Positions 28,352-38,998 of a stretch of 64,000 nucleotides of DNA are shown piece by piece. Within the stretch, counting starts at the first letter, position 1; each line of letters opens with the position of its first letter. A program made the translations under genes and the position numbers. The stretch spans positions 718,996-782,995 of the forward strand of contig LT598463.1 in NCBI GenBank assembly GCA_900074745.1. The letters are read 5' to 3'. Source of the DNA: Lachancea mirantina. Its lineage: Eukaryota; Ascomycota; Saccharomycetes; Saccharomycetales; Saccharomycetaceae. The notes beneath the pieces were generated by a model. The model ran no database searches, had not been told where the DNA came from, and saw only the letters and a program-made list of their open reading frames with translations.

Positions 28352-28882
28352 TGCTACCACGGTGATATCTTTTCTCTCATGGGTCAAATGTCTGTCTCCC
28401 ACGGTAGATTCTGCCGACCGTCTATGAACATATGGGCCATTAGACAGTACACGTACAAAACGAGAATCATGCAACTATATAAACCGCTTCGAGCTCCACC
28501 TTGATTTCTCCTGTTTACCAAACAGAATCCCCTACTCCGCCAACAACGATTTCCACAGATCGTCCAACGAGGACAACATATTAGAGGCATCTGAGCATGG
28601 ATTCAAGTTTAATTTGAGCCAGTGGCGCCTGCCGTCACAAAGGACGCTTTAGATCGTCGATGATGTTAGCCGCCGAGCCCAAATTTCACCGTTTGAACGC
28701 CTAAAAAGGGACAGCAGGATACGCAACCTCACCCGTCGGGTTCCTTACCACGCGGAGATTAAGATTCTCCTTCCATCCAACTTCCCCGCCTTTGTCAAAC
28801 GCTGTCAATTATTGACTTGCGCCATTTCGTTTTGGCCGTGCGCCCTTTAGGGCTAGACTTGAACCCAACTTGACTCGAGCTA

Positions 28883-28890
28883 TCACGTGA
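28883..28890. promoter_or_regulatory. Cbf1-type E-box (TCACGTGA)
   Basis: A palindromic TCACGTGA between UTR4 and cytochrome c, 362 bases from the cytochrome c ATG. Cbf1 acts on both sulfur-metabolism and respiratory genes in yeasts, so either neighbour could be the target. Confidence 0.5.
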
Positions 28891-28993
28891 TCTACAACTT
28901 CCCATTAGAGCGTGTCGCCTTTGTCGGAGATGAAAAGAAAGTCGAGAGAATCGAAAAGAATCTGAACGGATATAAAATATCGCCATTGACGAA

Positions 28994-28998
28994 CCAAT
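28994..28998 (+). promoter_or_regulatory. CCAAT box upstream of cytochrome c
   Basis: CCAAT in the context GAACCAATGA, about 250 bases before the ATG. The Hap2/3/4/5 complex binds CCAAT to activate respiratory genes, including yeast CYC1. Confidence 0.55.
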
Positions 28999-29149
28999 GA
29001 CGTGCCACTATTATGTGCATATCTAAGCGTTGGCTACGTAGCGGAGCGGAAATATTGCTTTGTAGGCGGATGCGGCCCCGTGATCCGTGGGATGTGGGAG
29101 CTCGCAGAGTCGCGATCTCGTCCGATGTGTCCGTGAGAGAAAAAAACCA

Positions 29150-29157
29150 TATAAATA
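29150..29157 (+). promoter_or_regulatory. TATA box (TATAAATA) of the cytochrome c gene
   Basis: A consensus TATAWAWR, 95-102 bases before the ATG, as in strongly regulated yeast promoters. Confidence 0.75.
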
Positions 29158-29251
29158 TGCTGCAGGCAATATTGCTGGGCTTATGGGTGACAAAGATTTT
29201 CTTTATTCTCTTACACTGTAAACTACCACACATACTTGCCACGAAACAAAA

Positions 29252-29584
29252 ATGCCAGCTCCATTCGAAAAAGGTTCCGCTAAGAAGGGTGCTACCCTAT
29301 TTAAGACCAGATGCGCGCAATGTCACACCGTTGAAGAAGGTGGCCCAAACAAGGTTGGTCCTAATCTTCACGGTGTCTTTGGCCGTAAATCTGGTCAAGC
29401 TGCCGGCTACTCTTACACCGACGCCAACATCAAGAAGGACGTCGAGTGGGGCGAACAAACCATGTCTGACTACTTGGAGAACCCAAAGAAATACATTCCT
29501 GGTACCAAGATGGCTTTCGGTGGTTTGAAGAAACCTAAGGACAGAAACGACTTGATCACCTACATGGTCAAGGCTTGCAAATAA
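29252..29584 (+). CDS. CYC1: Cytochrome c (single ancestor of CYC1 and CYC7)
   Basis: 110 residues. The heme is attached at C21 and C24 in CAQCH with H25 as axial ligand; M87 in GTKMAFGG is the other ligand. [16 protein letters not shown] and [14 protein letters not shown] are family signatures. It shuttles electrons between complexes III and IV in the mitochondrial intermembrane space. Codon use is strongly biased, fitting high expression. In S. cerevisiae the position between UTR4 and UTR2 belongs to CYC7 (YEL039C) and that beside UTR1 to CYC1 (YJR048W). Here one gene occupies both contexts, so the CYC1/CYC7 name is a choice of convenience. Confidence 0.97.
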   Translation: MPAPFEKGSAKKGATLFKTRCAQCHTVEEGGPNKVGPNLHGVFGRKSGQAAGYSYTDANIKKDVEWGEQTMSDYLENPKKYIPGTKMAFGGLKKPKDRNDLITYMVKACK

Positions 29585-29884
29585 GCAACTGTACCAAAAA
29601 TGAGATATATTTTGCCGGAGGAGGAAGAAGCAAGTCTTCGAAAATATTTATTTGATGATTACTTATATATTATATGATGTCTGTACATAATTGAACCCGA
29701 CTATAGAGCGATAGCGAAAAAGTGATGGATATATTGAGCATTTTCTCCGATGAGTAGTCTCGGGCCGATTGCTTGTGCCAGCGCTTGGAGAGCGCGCCCC
29801 AAAGTCTCCTTCACGAATCAAATTCTATTTCTATCTAGTCCATTGATATGTTACAATTATAGTCTATAAGTTGAGACGCCGTCA

Positions 29885-31273
29885 TTAATACAAGAGTGGG
29901 AAAACTGTGCTCAATAATGCCAAAAGAATTGCCGACAAACTGCCCTCGAAGCGTGGGCCTGCGGCACCAATTCCAGAGCTGGAAGCGGTCTTTGATCCAT
30001 GCGTAGACGAGGTCCCAGCTAACGATGAATTGATGTTTTGAACAAAACCCGTAGCAGCGGACGACGCACTCCCTTTTGACGAAGAAATTGGCCCAGAGCC
30101 TGCGGCTCCTTCGGATGTGGAAGCAGATTTCAAAGCGCCAGTGCCAGTGGATTTCGCCGTAGATTGTGTAGAAGATGTCGCCGAAGTCGTCGTCGATGAG
30201 CCAGCACTGCTAGAGGAGGAGCTTGAGCTTGATTTCCCCTCGTCTGGGTCAAATCCACTGTCGGCTAAAGACCCCATAACCGTGTCATCGTCGGTAATCA
30301 TGACACCACCTTGCGTGAAATCCTTTTCATCGTAATAGCGGTATGCTTTGGTTCCATTACCCTTGGTGCCGGCAGGAGGATCGTAGCAAGTGATGTTAGC
30401 ACTTTCCAAAATGGCATAGTAATAACCATTGTCCTGAATATCTGCAGAGTTCCAATTGATTTCACCACCAGACCAAGCGATGGTACCTGGAGCATTCGTA
30501 GCATTACCAGCTGGCCACAACGAAATTTGAACTCTCGAAGGCGTTTGGGGGAAGGCATATTGCTTTGAAGTGGCATTGTAAGTCTCATTTTTGTATAGTG
30601 TCCGTCCAACTTCGCCGTCAACGAGCCATTGAACGTAATCTTCATGCCAATCGACTTCGAACAAATGGTAATTGGCGTACGTATCTGTCGAAGAGATGTT
30701 CGCGGAGTGGTTGTAGTTTAAGATACCCTCAAAGTAATAGTTCGTTTGTACGGTTTTCAGATCGGCACCTACAAATTCATAATCGATTTCATCTTGAACT
30801 GAGGAGAACATGATAAATGCGGTAACAACACCGACGTCATGAGAGGTCTTCATTCTGGTACCGATTTTCCCGTACCATACGTACCTTGTCGATGAGAGGA
30901 CAGTGCCTCCTGAGTCTTTGGGCATTGCCAAGATCAAAGCATTTTCATCAGAGTAATCCTGAACGTAACCTTCGTAAATCCAGTCGTTACCTTCTGCATC
31001 GCCCAGGTATGTGTACTGATTAGCAATATTCGAAGAGTAATTGTCAAAGATCGTAATCGTATCCTTGCAGATCGGCATCGGCATGCATGCACTCAAATTG
31101 TAAGAGAAAACCGGGTTACAGCCTCCTAAACAGTAAGACCCCGCACCACATACACCATATTGAGAACAACACGGTTGACTTTCAGGGCAAGACTGTGTTG
31201 AATTGCAGAAATAGGTGCTTGCGTGTACCTGCAGACAAGCACTCAGCAAAACGAAAACCGAACAAAACCACAT
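29885..31273 (-). CDS. UTR2: Utr2/Crh2, chitin-glucan transglycosylase of the cell wall
   Basis: 462 residues (467 in S. cerevisiae) from the ATG at 31271-31273. A signal peptide covers ~1-18. A Cys-rich chitin-binding module follows (~22-50, with SQPCCSQYGVCGAGSYC). The GH16 domain holds the catalytic DEIDYE at ~161-166, where the first and last Glu are nucleophile and acid/base. A Ser/Thr/Ala-rich stalk (~340-435) and a hydrophobic C-terminus indicate a GPI-anchored wall protein. It cross-links chitin to beta-glucans. Several N-glycosylation sequons are present. It matches YEL040W in order and strand. Confidence 0.96.
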   Translation of the reverse strand: MWFCSVFVLLSACLQVHASTYFCNSTQSCPESQPCCSQYGVCGAGSYCLGGCNPVFSYNLSACMPMPICKDTITIFDNYSSNIANQYTYLGDAEGNDWIYEGYVQDYSDENALILAMPKDSGGTVLSSTRYVWYGKIGTRMKTSHDVGVVTAFIMFSSVQDEIDYEFVGADLKTVQTNYYFEGILNYNHSANISSTDTYANYHLFEVDWHEDYVQWLVDGEVGRTLYKNETYNATSKQYAFPQTPSRVQISLWPAGNATNAPGTIAWSGGEINWNSADIQDNGYYYAILESANITCYDPPAGTKGNGTKAYRYYDEKDFTQGGVMITDDDTVMGSLADSGFDPDEGKSSSSSSSSSAGSSTTTSATSSTQSTAKSTGTGALKSASTSEGAAGSGPISSSKGSASSAATGFVQNINSSLAGTSSTHGSKTASSSGIGAAGPRFEGSLSAILLALLSTVFPLLY

Positions 31274-31470
31274 TCCCACTTTGTAACAGAATCGCAGGGC
31301 TTAACGGGATATAAGTTCTAGTCCTTTCTTAATACCCTATTTCTGTTTCTATTTTTTATACCTTTCCGCTTAAAATTCGCATCTCATCAGTATTCCAACA
31401 TAAAAATTTTTCATAATACGCGATTTAACCCAATTCGTTAAATGGCTGCTAAGCATTTCGCGTTCATTTA

Positions 31471-33093
31471 CTACAACTGGAAATTCGCCTTTAATTTGCC
31501 GGAACCCGCCAGAATCGCCTGTTTCATGCCTCGTCCGGAGCGAGGAATAGGTAACGTTTCCTCTTCCGCTGACACATCTTCATCCTCGACATCGGAAGGA
31601 GCCTTTACTTCAGGTAAATTTTGTCTCTCCTTTTCAGCATCAGTAACATACTTTCGTTTGTTTTTCTGCGAAAGCATGTGTGCAAATGATTTTTGCTGTT
31701 CTCTTGCATTCCAGTTCAGGGTCCTGCTAATACTGTCAATAAATTCTGTGGGACTAGATTCTAGCGTAGGAAATGAAAATGGGCTTGCTGCAATCCATAT
31801 GTAGTCGCCTTTGAATAGCTCAACCCTGTTTTTGCCATCGAAAGACGCCCAGGCGGTGGCCCTGGAGTTGGCAGGTAATTTTACTTTGAGAACCATGCTG
31901 TCTGGCAATATGATGGGCCGGAAACTGAGCGTATGGGGACAAATCGGAGTCACTGCAATGGCATTGACGCTTGGGTAAACGAGCGAACCTCCTGCACTCA
32001 GAGAATATGCAGTCGAGCCAGTGGGCGTAGCAATAATGATACCATCTGCTTGGGCAACTGTAAGTAGAGAATTGTCGCCAAATAGCTCAAGCATCGAGAT
32101 AAAGGGACTTGGGCCCCTGTCGATGGTCAACTCGTTCAAAACGTGGCGTTCGCAAATCATATCGAATTTCTTACGAGGCTGAGGTCCATCTTTGGTAGAC
32201 TTGCGACGACGGAACACGCGGCAACACAAACGCATACGCATCTTGCTTCTAATCTTGGAATTCAACACTCGGGGGAGGGTTTGTCTGAATGTCTCGTAGT
32301 TGAAATTGGTTAAAAACCCCAAAGAACCCAGCGAAAAGGACATTACTGGCGGAACGTCACGCTGGAAAATCGATGAAACGTAGAGAACGGTGCCGTCGCC
32401 ACCCAGCGTGATGATAAGATCAAAATGAACGCTGTTTTGCGCAATGAGTTCGGGAGTCCAAGCCTTTATGCGATGGGTTCCACACTGGCTGTCCAGACAG
32501 ATTTCTTTGCTATTGAACTTGGATGAACTTTCAAGTGACGATTCAACGTAGATTTCAATCTCCGGATAGTTAACCAAAATCCACTCTACCATTTCGCGTG
32601 CCAGATAAACTAGTGAGCTGTCTTGCTTTTTGGTGACAATCATAAGTCTGCTGACTTCGAGCGGCACAATCGATTTTTGTATGTCTTTGGACAACAACCG
32701 CATCCCATGGGCCGTCGAAGACAACTGCGCATGAGACGTAGCTTTGCGAACATCACTGCTCCCCGTAGAAAGTCTTCTGAACATTTGTTCGGCAGTGCTA
32801 AAACTGTCGCCACCTGTAGCGTCAACAAGAGAAAAACCAGGTGCTTCAACTTCGTTTGGAACTTTTGGTACTAGTTTACTACCCAAAAGCTTCGATTTGT
32901 CGCCCAAATGGCTCACGCTCTTCGATCTTTTGCCCTTTGTCTTTTTGCCTTTCTTATGGTTTTGCGAAAGAGGTTCATCCTCATCCACTGAAATCTGAAT
33001 AGGCGTATTTGATTTGGGCGAAACGCTAGGAGAAGCAGATGAACTAGATGATAGACTCGAGTGCCCTTTCGCACTGTGATTGGTATGAACCAT
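31471..33093 (-). CDS. UTR1: ATP-NAD(H) kinase (single ancestor of UTR1 and YEF1)
   Basis: 540 residues (530 for Utr1, 495 for Yef1). The central kinase core carries the diagnostic FDLIITLGGDGTVLYVSS (GGDGT near ~232). It also has MSFSLGSLGFLTNFNYE, the helical NELTIDRGPSPF and the glycine-rich IIATPTGSTAYSLSAGGSLV. It phosphorylates NAD or NADH to NADP(H) in the cytosol. The first ~150 residues are Ser/Lys-rich and disordered. The gene lies between UTR2 and GDA1, as YEF1 does, and two genes away from ISY1, which neighbours UTR1 in S. cerevisiae. It therefore represents the pre-duplication copy; the symbol is approximate. Confidence 0.95.
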   Translation of the reverse strand: MVHTNHSAKGHSSLSSSSSASPSVSPKSNTPIQISVDEDEPLSQNHKKGKKTKGKRSKSVSHLGDKSKLLGSKLVPKVPNEVEAPGFSLVDATGGDSFSTAEQMFRRLSTGSSDVRKATSHAQLSSTAHGMRLLSKDIQKSIVPLEVSRLMIVTKKQDSSLVYLAREMVEWILVNYPEIEIYVESSLESSSKFNSKEICLDSQCGTHRIKAWTPELIAQNSVHFDLIITLGGDGTVLYVSSIFQRDVPPVMSFSLGSLGFLTNFNYETFRQTLPRVLNSKIRSKMRMRLCCRVFRRRKSTKDGPQPRKKFDMICERHVLNELTIDRGPSPFISMLELFGDNSLLTVAQADGIIIATPTGSTAYSLSAGGSLVYPSVNAIAVTPICPHTLSFRPIILPDSMVLKVKLPANSRATAWASFDGKNRVELFKGDYIWIAASPFSFPTLESSPTEFIDSISRTLNWNAREQQKSFAHMLSQKNKRKYVTDAEKERQNLPEVKAPSDVEDEDVSAEEETLPIPRSGRGMKQAILAGSGKLKANFQL

Positions 33094-33377
33094 GGCTCTA
33101 TTCTGTATCCTCTTTTATTTGTTTTCTTTAAATTAGAAATGTTCGATCTATCTCTATCTTTCAGCAGAAAGCAGTATAAAACTTGGCCAGATATTAGCAA
33201 AGACACACTTGAAGAACCCAGAATCTTGTCACTTAATCCCAGAATATCTCCTTTTTTCCGTCTTTATTCATATATCTGGTTGTTGCTCTTCTCAGTTGAA
33301 GCTATTATTCCCTTACCTTATAGAAGCCTTTTCTCTATAAATCATAACTAGATACGGGCGTACCATTACTGGACCTA

Positions 33378-34946
33378 TTACTGAGAGGTAATCTTGCACT
33401 TCCAATCACTCGAATTGATCAACGGGAGTGAGGCGCCCAGGCACCATCCCAGCTCGTTACCGGCAATCGTTTGAGCGGTTTTGAGCTCTCTTTGTAGTGG
33501 GATATCGTAGCCAGTGTGTAAAAGCGCAACTTCGAAAGACAAGTCTAGACACCATTGGGGTTCCTTCTTTAGTTCGGAAACCGAACCCTCAACTCCGCTG
33601 AACACGGATTTCCAGACGGTTTCACCATTGCAAACAGCTCGAGCCAAGTCGGTGAGTTCTCTTAGAGTAAAAGAGGATGGCAAGCCTAGAGGCTGAGTTC
33701 TGTCGTAGAAGTAGGAGAAAACGTACAAGTCGTTAGACTCTTTGAAAGTACGAACCAGGGAGGGTTGATGTACACCGTTGAAGGAACAAGGCTGAACAGA
33801 ACATTTGGCATCTTTGTTCAGAATTTTCTCCGCGAGGTATCTGCATTGAGCGCCGGCAGGCTCCGATGGGCCGTTGAAAGTAATTGTGTATTTAGAGGAA
33901 TCTTGCAAAACCACTTTCTCGTCCTCAGCGGTGACGCCTGGAGGCAGACAGGGCGACGTCAGTGTGGCAACACGGTCGGTTTTCGACATTAAACCTTCTG
34001 CGATCGCGGTCTCAACCAACAACGCGTTTATCTTGTTTCTCCCCTCCATCAGACCGTAACCAAGATGCGAAAATTGGTAAAGTTTGTAGTTTTCTCCGCC
34101 GAAGGTCAAATCGTAGGCGTGCTCACCCTCTGCCATTTTCTCATTACCTTTGAATGTGGGCTCGAAAACGATTTGAGTCGAGCCTCCTCCAAGGTCGAAA
34201 ATAGCAGTGGTAGGTAGCTTGAAACCAGCGCCAATGTTGCCCAACAAATAGTTCGCGGTGATCCAGGCGTAAACGCCTTCGTCCTCTCCGTCCATTACCG
34301 AAACACCTTTGCCGTCAACCACGGGGAATGGAAAATCTTTTTCGAGATGGCTTCTGACGGCTGCTAGGATTTTCTCAGACTTAGCGTCGCCCAGCTTTCT
34401 CAACCCGGCAGTTGCCTTAACTGCCACTGGAGAACATTTCCTTTGATTCTTGGGAATGACATCCATGGCCTTTTGCAGAAGTGGATCCAAAGATTTGGCC
34501 GCTCCCGTGGCATCTGTGTCATACGACGACAACCCTGGCTTTAACATATCGAAGGTCTCTTCAATCAGCGTTGGAGGTTGGGTACAAACGTCGAACTCGT
34601 AAACGTGGACTCTCGAACCTGTCGAGCCAGCGTCCACCATAACAACGTATTGATGGTCTTTCTCACATTTTTCAGTTGTCCCACTATTGGTCGTTACGTC
34701 TTTAACTGCATCTGCCACGTCAGGATTTTTGGATTCCGTCTTAGAGTCACCAAGGTAGCCTGGAGTGGAACTTATCGGCAAAGTGGATATGTCATCGGGC
34801 GCATCTGGCCGATTGATAGACGGAGAGACGGCTCTGCTGATGTCGATCCTATTAGATGACGATTTTAACAGGAGGATCACCATTATGGCCGTTAAAGACC
34901 CAATAACAAATCGATAGTTACGAACTAGGGATCCAATACCCGCCAT
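33378..34946 (-). CDS. GDA1: Golgi guanosine diphosphatase Gda1
   Basis: 522 residues (518 in S. cerevisiae) from the ATG at 34944-34946 ([17 protein letters not shown]), which aligns with the known N-terminus. The frame stays open 65 codons further to another ATG, but that extension lacks homology and would displace the signal anchor. A transmembrane helix at ~10-27 makes it type II. Apyrase regions are clear: [15 protein letters not shown] (ACR1), [13 protein letters not shown] (ACR2), [14 protein letters not shown] (ACR4). It hydrolyses GDP from GDP-mannose use so that GMP can exchange for new sugar nucleotide, supporting mannosyltransferases such as Anp1. It matches YEL042W. Confidence 0.97.
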   Translation of the reverse strand: MAGIGSLVRNYRFVIGSLTAIMVILLLKSSSNRIDISRAVSPSINRPDAPDDISTLPISSTPGYLGDSKTESKNPDVADAVKDVTTNSGTTEKCEKDHQYVVMVDAGSTGSRVHVYEFDVCTQPPTLIEETFDMLKPGLSSYDTDATGAAKSLDPLLQKAMDVIPKNQRKCSPVAVKATAGLRKLGDAKSEKILAAVRSHLEKDFPFPVVDGKGVSVMDGEDEGVYAWITANYLLGNIGAGFKLPTTAIFDLGGGSTQIVFEPTFKGNEKMAEGEHAYDLTFGGENYKLYQFSHLGYGLMEGRNKINALLVETAIAEGLMSKTDRVATLTSPCLPPGVTAEDEKVVLQDSSKYTITFNGPSEPAGAQCRYLAEKILNKDAKCSVQPCSFNGVHQPSLVRTFKESNDLYVFSYFYDRTQPLGLPSSFTLRELTDLARAVCNGETVWKSVFSGVEGSVSELKKEPQWCLDLSFEVALLHTGYDIPLQRELKTAQTIAGNELGWCLGASLPLINSSDWKCKITSQ

Positions 34947-37146
34947 TTCTCGAAATAAGCACTGATTGCGACTCTTAAAGGCTCTATTGGTTGTACCGTT
35001 CAAGAACTGGTTCGTGATATTTAGCTGGTGTCGCGTAAACTTAAAATTTTCAAAATTTCGTGATATATGTGTAAGAAATCCGTATTGTATTAAAGTGTCA
35101 AAACCATGACTATTTAATTTAGTGACCATCTCTGATGGCATTCGCGCAATGAATCCGAGATATTTTGTTTAAAAAGTCTTAATTCTCAGTGAGCTTTCCT
35201 GATTTTCCTGAATGAAAGAAGACATAAATGGAATAGTTAACTTTAGCTTATGAAATCAAACGGACTGATAGGTCGATATACAATTAAACCAGACGACAAT
35301 ATAGTCTCGTGCCCCGGTCATGGTAGATGTTTTTTGGAGCGAGATAAACACGCACCATAGCTTTCTTGCGTTACTAATTAAGTTACTCTGTTAATACTCT
35401 TAAACCCTCTCGCGGTTGTAGTGTTCCATTGCAAAGTAAGCGGAAGTTACATGTAAACTCGCATTTACAGCAAGACGCTAAGTGCAGATCAACTGCAAAG
35501 CCGTTGACTATCTTACCGTAACGTAGTGATGGTCTCTGTTATTGATCAATAGGGTAACGTTAAAATTACCGAAAGAGGGATACGCAAGAGATGATATAGA
35601 TTAACACTCTCTTATTTATACTTTAGGGGGCTATCTTGGTTACAAAAACAAAATTTATAGCATCTAGAGCTACGAATTCGGTGGTTCGCTAATTTAGCTC
35701 TCTTCACGGACTTGATTCTGATAGATTTGGCAGATTGTTTAAATATAAAAGCCGCTGGCATATAGAAGAGTGATTTCGCTACACGATTTGATCTTCCAGT
35801 GGACACTAGGAATCTAAGCTTTAACAGAATAATTCGAATTGTACCGGAATAAGAACTAGATTTACAAACCCGGCAAGCTCAATAAATCATGGCTTTGTAC
35901 GTATAATTATTCAATGAGAAATATTAATTTTCAAGCATGCGACAGTACTTATCGTTTCGAGAAAGCGGCTTCCGAAGTCAATCATCCACTGCCAGCTTTT
36001 GTTAAAAAGCTCCTAAAGCTGTCAACATCGTTACATGGCATCATCTGTTAGAGAAATCACGTGACTGTGACAGAATAAAATGGAAAGATTGAACGGATGG
36101 CTTGCATACTTTAGGAAAACCAAAGAAGTTCAAACCATCCCAGTGATGAACTTAAAATCATCAGATTTTTGAAATCAGGTCATTAGCGATATGATGAATG
36201 AGCAAAATAAAGTGCTCGTACCTTCTATCTCGGAGGGAATAGACGATAAATGAAAATAATATGGGAAAAAAAGTATAGTAAGCAACGATTTGACTAGTTT
36301 GACAGTGTTCAAGCTGTCAGGATAGTCACAGAGAGATATAAGTACCCAACACCCGTTATATTTTACATTCAAGAAAAGTATGAACGAATTTAGTGAACAA
36401 TTTACCGAACTTCACCCACCAGTGCCGGCCATTCTCAAAATAAGTGAATTTGAAAGAAAAAAGTGAAAAGTTCAAGAACCGATCAACCACGGACGCGGAA
36501 TAACCTCAATAACAAGATCACACTTACTTAAGATTTTCAGGTATACCAGCTTTGATAGATACCTTTCTAAGGTATCTTGTTCATAGTACCCTACAGTAAG
36601 AGAAAAAAGTTCTTGAATATCTGCATCCCGCTGTAACTCGCCAGATTGTCTTTCCTGCAATAACCACAGTTCCTCCAGTAAGATAGGTGTTGGAAATTTT
36701 TAACTCAGCACCCGTCATATCAGTGCAGATCTGACATGATGTGACAGTTCAATGGCAGTCATTCACATTATTTTGACGAAGCACTTCCTCACAAGCAGAG
36801 TTTCTCCCTTCCTGACTTCCTTGAATTGTTCTGTCATGATAATCACGTTATGTCATATGCCGTACAATTCTTCCAACATTTAACATGTCGGCAATCATAA
36901 TCATTGAAGCGCATTCAGTAGCACGATCTTTGAGATCTTTAGGCTCCATTGGGTGAGGCTTTAGTGAATATTTGATCAAGAGAAGATCCGTTTTGAAGGA
37001 GCCAAATGAGTTGCGCCTTGAGTTAATCTTTCGTACAAAAAGTTTCACCAAATATCCACTTCAGTGAAGATGAATTAAAGGACCCATAATTGAAGTAGAT
37101 GAGCTTGTGAGGACCGTTTATAGGCTCTTCACACATCACTTGTAGG
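34947..37146. other. 2.2-kb divergent region GDA1/ISY1, no supported gene
   Basis: AT-rich. It contains an open stretch at 36472-36660 (minus) preceded by a TTGCAG splice-acceptor-like sequence, and a CACGTGA E-box near 36057. Other frames are short and start at non-ATG codons. GTGATGA near 36144 and ATGATGA near 36192 resemble snoRNA box C, but no matching box D and stem were found. This is a junction where the YJR050W gene is inserted into the YEL order. Confidence 0.45.
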
Positions 37147-37953
37147 ATGAGTCGGAACGTAGATAAGGCGAACTCGGTTTTGCAGCGGTTCCAGGAACTT
37201 GAAGCGGAAAAAGAGGGTGGATATAAGGATTATACGCGACTGAAAAGACCTACGAAAGTCTTCTCGGTAAAAAGTGTCGACGAAGCCCAGCGATGGCGAA
37301 AAGAGGTTGTTAGAGACATCAACGGTAAAACCACACAGATTCACGATCCTTCGTTGAATGACGCTCAACTGAGAGAGTTGAACGACCAGTTGAACGACCT
37401 TTTCCGTGAGAAAAATCGATGGGAGAGACATATCGCGAAAAACTTGAGAGGACCAGATTACTCTCGGGCTAAGAGTGCTGACAGTGCTAAGGGGATCATA
37501 GTAGGTGGAAAGCGATATTTCGGGCGGGCTGTGACCCTTACAGAGGTGCAAGAGGCTCTTGAAGCGGACAAAAATCGCCGACAAAATCAACGGAAAATCA
37601 AAGACGCGGAACGTACACTTCAGGACAAAATTCAAACATGGAAGTCGACCTTGAAGGACGATTATTTCGGACGCTTGGCTACTGATACCAACTTTGAAGG
37701 CGACAGACCAGGGAGATTGGCTCAGAACCCTGTTGAACGTTTACTACGTGAAACAACAGGACAAAGCTCGCATTTCTTGCGCTACGAGCAAGCAAGGGCT
37801 GAGGAGTTGAGGGCTGAGCTTGGGAGCCAAGAAGCCACCAGTGAACCGCCCCATGTTTTTCCTGAATTCGAGCGTGTTCCCTCTCTGCGAGAGATGGAGG
37901 AATGGCTCGTCTCCAAAAGGAAAGAAAAGCTCCAAGAGCGATTAAATCTTTGA
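37147..37953 (+). CDS. ISY1: Isy1, NineTeen-complex pre-mRNA splicing factor
   Basis: 268 residues (235 in S. cerevisiae). The N-terminus MSRNVDKANSVLQRFQELEAE is the highly conserved Isy1 signature that sits in the catalytic centre of the spliceosome. KSVDEAQRWRKEVVRDINGK and the DPSLNDAQLRELNDQLNDL helix follow, then the GKRYFGRAVTLTEV motif at ~117-130. Isy1 acts in the first-step (branching) spliceosome. The C-terminal third is helical and charged. It is YJR050W in S. cerevisiae, next to UTR1 and OSM1, both also in this window. Confidence 0.95.
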   Translation: MSRNVDKANSVLQRFQELEAEKEGGYKDYTRLKRPTKVFSVKSVDEAQRWRKEVVRDINGKTTQIHDPSLNDAQLRELNDQLNDLFREKNRWERHIAKNLRGPDYSRAKSADSAKGIIVGGKRYFGRAVTLTEVQEALEADKNRRQNQRKIKDAERTLQDKIQTWKSTLKDDYFGRLATDTNFEGDRPGRLAQNPVERLLRETTGQSSHFLRYEQARAEELRAELGSQEATSEPPHVFPEFERVPSLREMEEWLVSKRKEKLQERLNL

Positions 37954-38081
37954 ATAAGGACGAGCTTGTCCCATGACATAATTCCCCATTTGCATATCAA
38001 CTTTAAAATCCAGTGGGGTTAAGGCATAAGATTAGACGTTAAGGCATTATATTTAAATATACGATTAAGAACAACTTATTC

Positions 38082-38949
38082 TTAAGTGCTCTCATGACTA
38101 GGCAAATTGAACAGATGATTCATTCCGCTTCTTGATAAAAGATTTGACATGCGGCGTCCATTCTTGAAAGGCCGGTTTTTCTCCTTTGCACCACTTTCCC
38201 GGCGGCTTGGGGAAGATGCTCCGTTTAATGCATTCTTACTTTCCGAGCTAGACGTGGTCGGCGAGCGATGAATGAATTGTGAGAACCCGCTCCAGCTACC
38301 ACGACTATCTGATCTCGAATGCGCTGCCTTTGGCGACTGTACTTTGACTTCTTCATCTACTAAAGCTGAAGGCTCCGCTGCACTTGTGCTATTCCATATA
38401 TTGGTAAAGTTAGAAGGTTGGAATAACGCTTCTGAATGCAAATCATTTTTAGCAGGTACGATCTGAACAGGTAAGCCTTCCACTTGAGGCATGACATTGA
38501 CTCTCGATGCAAATGATAGATTTTCGTCTGCTTGACCAGGCGGGGTTACAATCTTCGGAGATATTATGCTTGCGTTTGAGTAGACACTTTGAGTGGGCTG
38601 CATAGGCTGTGAAGCATCCTGTAATGAGGCTAAGAGGCTCGGTGGTGACTGCGGAGGAATATAATTTGCGGAAGATGTACTGGGCTCCATTGGAACAGAT
38701 GACGACACCGTGAACTTATTTTGATTCATGCGAAGTCCATTAACGTTTGGATGTGGAAGCATATTAGACCCACTCCTGCTATTCCAGTATCTGTCTAATT
38801 CATCCGTCGTGTAGAGTTTTGAAGTACTGACGTTGATGTTTTGATAATCTTCTTCTGAAATCATGTTTTGAAGCCCACTTAACAAGTGATTAGGAGGCTC
38901 GTAATCGAAGCCTTGATCATAGCCAGTGTAACCAATGCTGTTGCTCTGT

Positions 38950-38998
<49 letters not shown>

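Larger units (their letters stand above)
28352..29251. other. Divergent promoter region UTR4/cytochrome c
   Basis: 900 bases. Readable sites are TCACGTGA at 28883-28890 (Cbf1-type), CCAAT at 28994-28998 (Hap2/3/4-type), several CGG triplets around 29040-29075 that could form a Hap1-type site, and a TATA box at 29150. No further gene seen. Confidence 0.6.

Noticed and set aside
33378-35141. A 587-codon GDA1 starting at the upstream ATG (35139-35141)
   Set aside because: The 65 extra residues have no homology and would put the signal anchor far from the N-terminus; the ATG at 34944-34946 aligns with known Gda1.
35960-36066. A possible point centromere: CTTCCGAAG near 35969 and ATCACGTGAC near 36056, about 90 bases apart
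   Set aside because: The bases between are only moderately AT-rich, not the >85% expected of CDEII, and the CDEIII-like part is short and imperfect.
36140-36200. Possible box C/D snoRNA (GTGATGA and ATGATGA)
   Set aside because: No properly placed CTGA boxes with a terminal stem on either strand.
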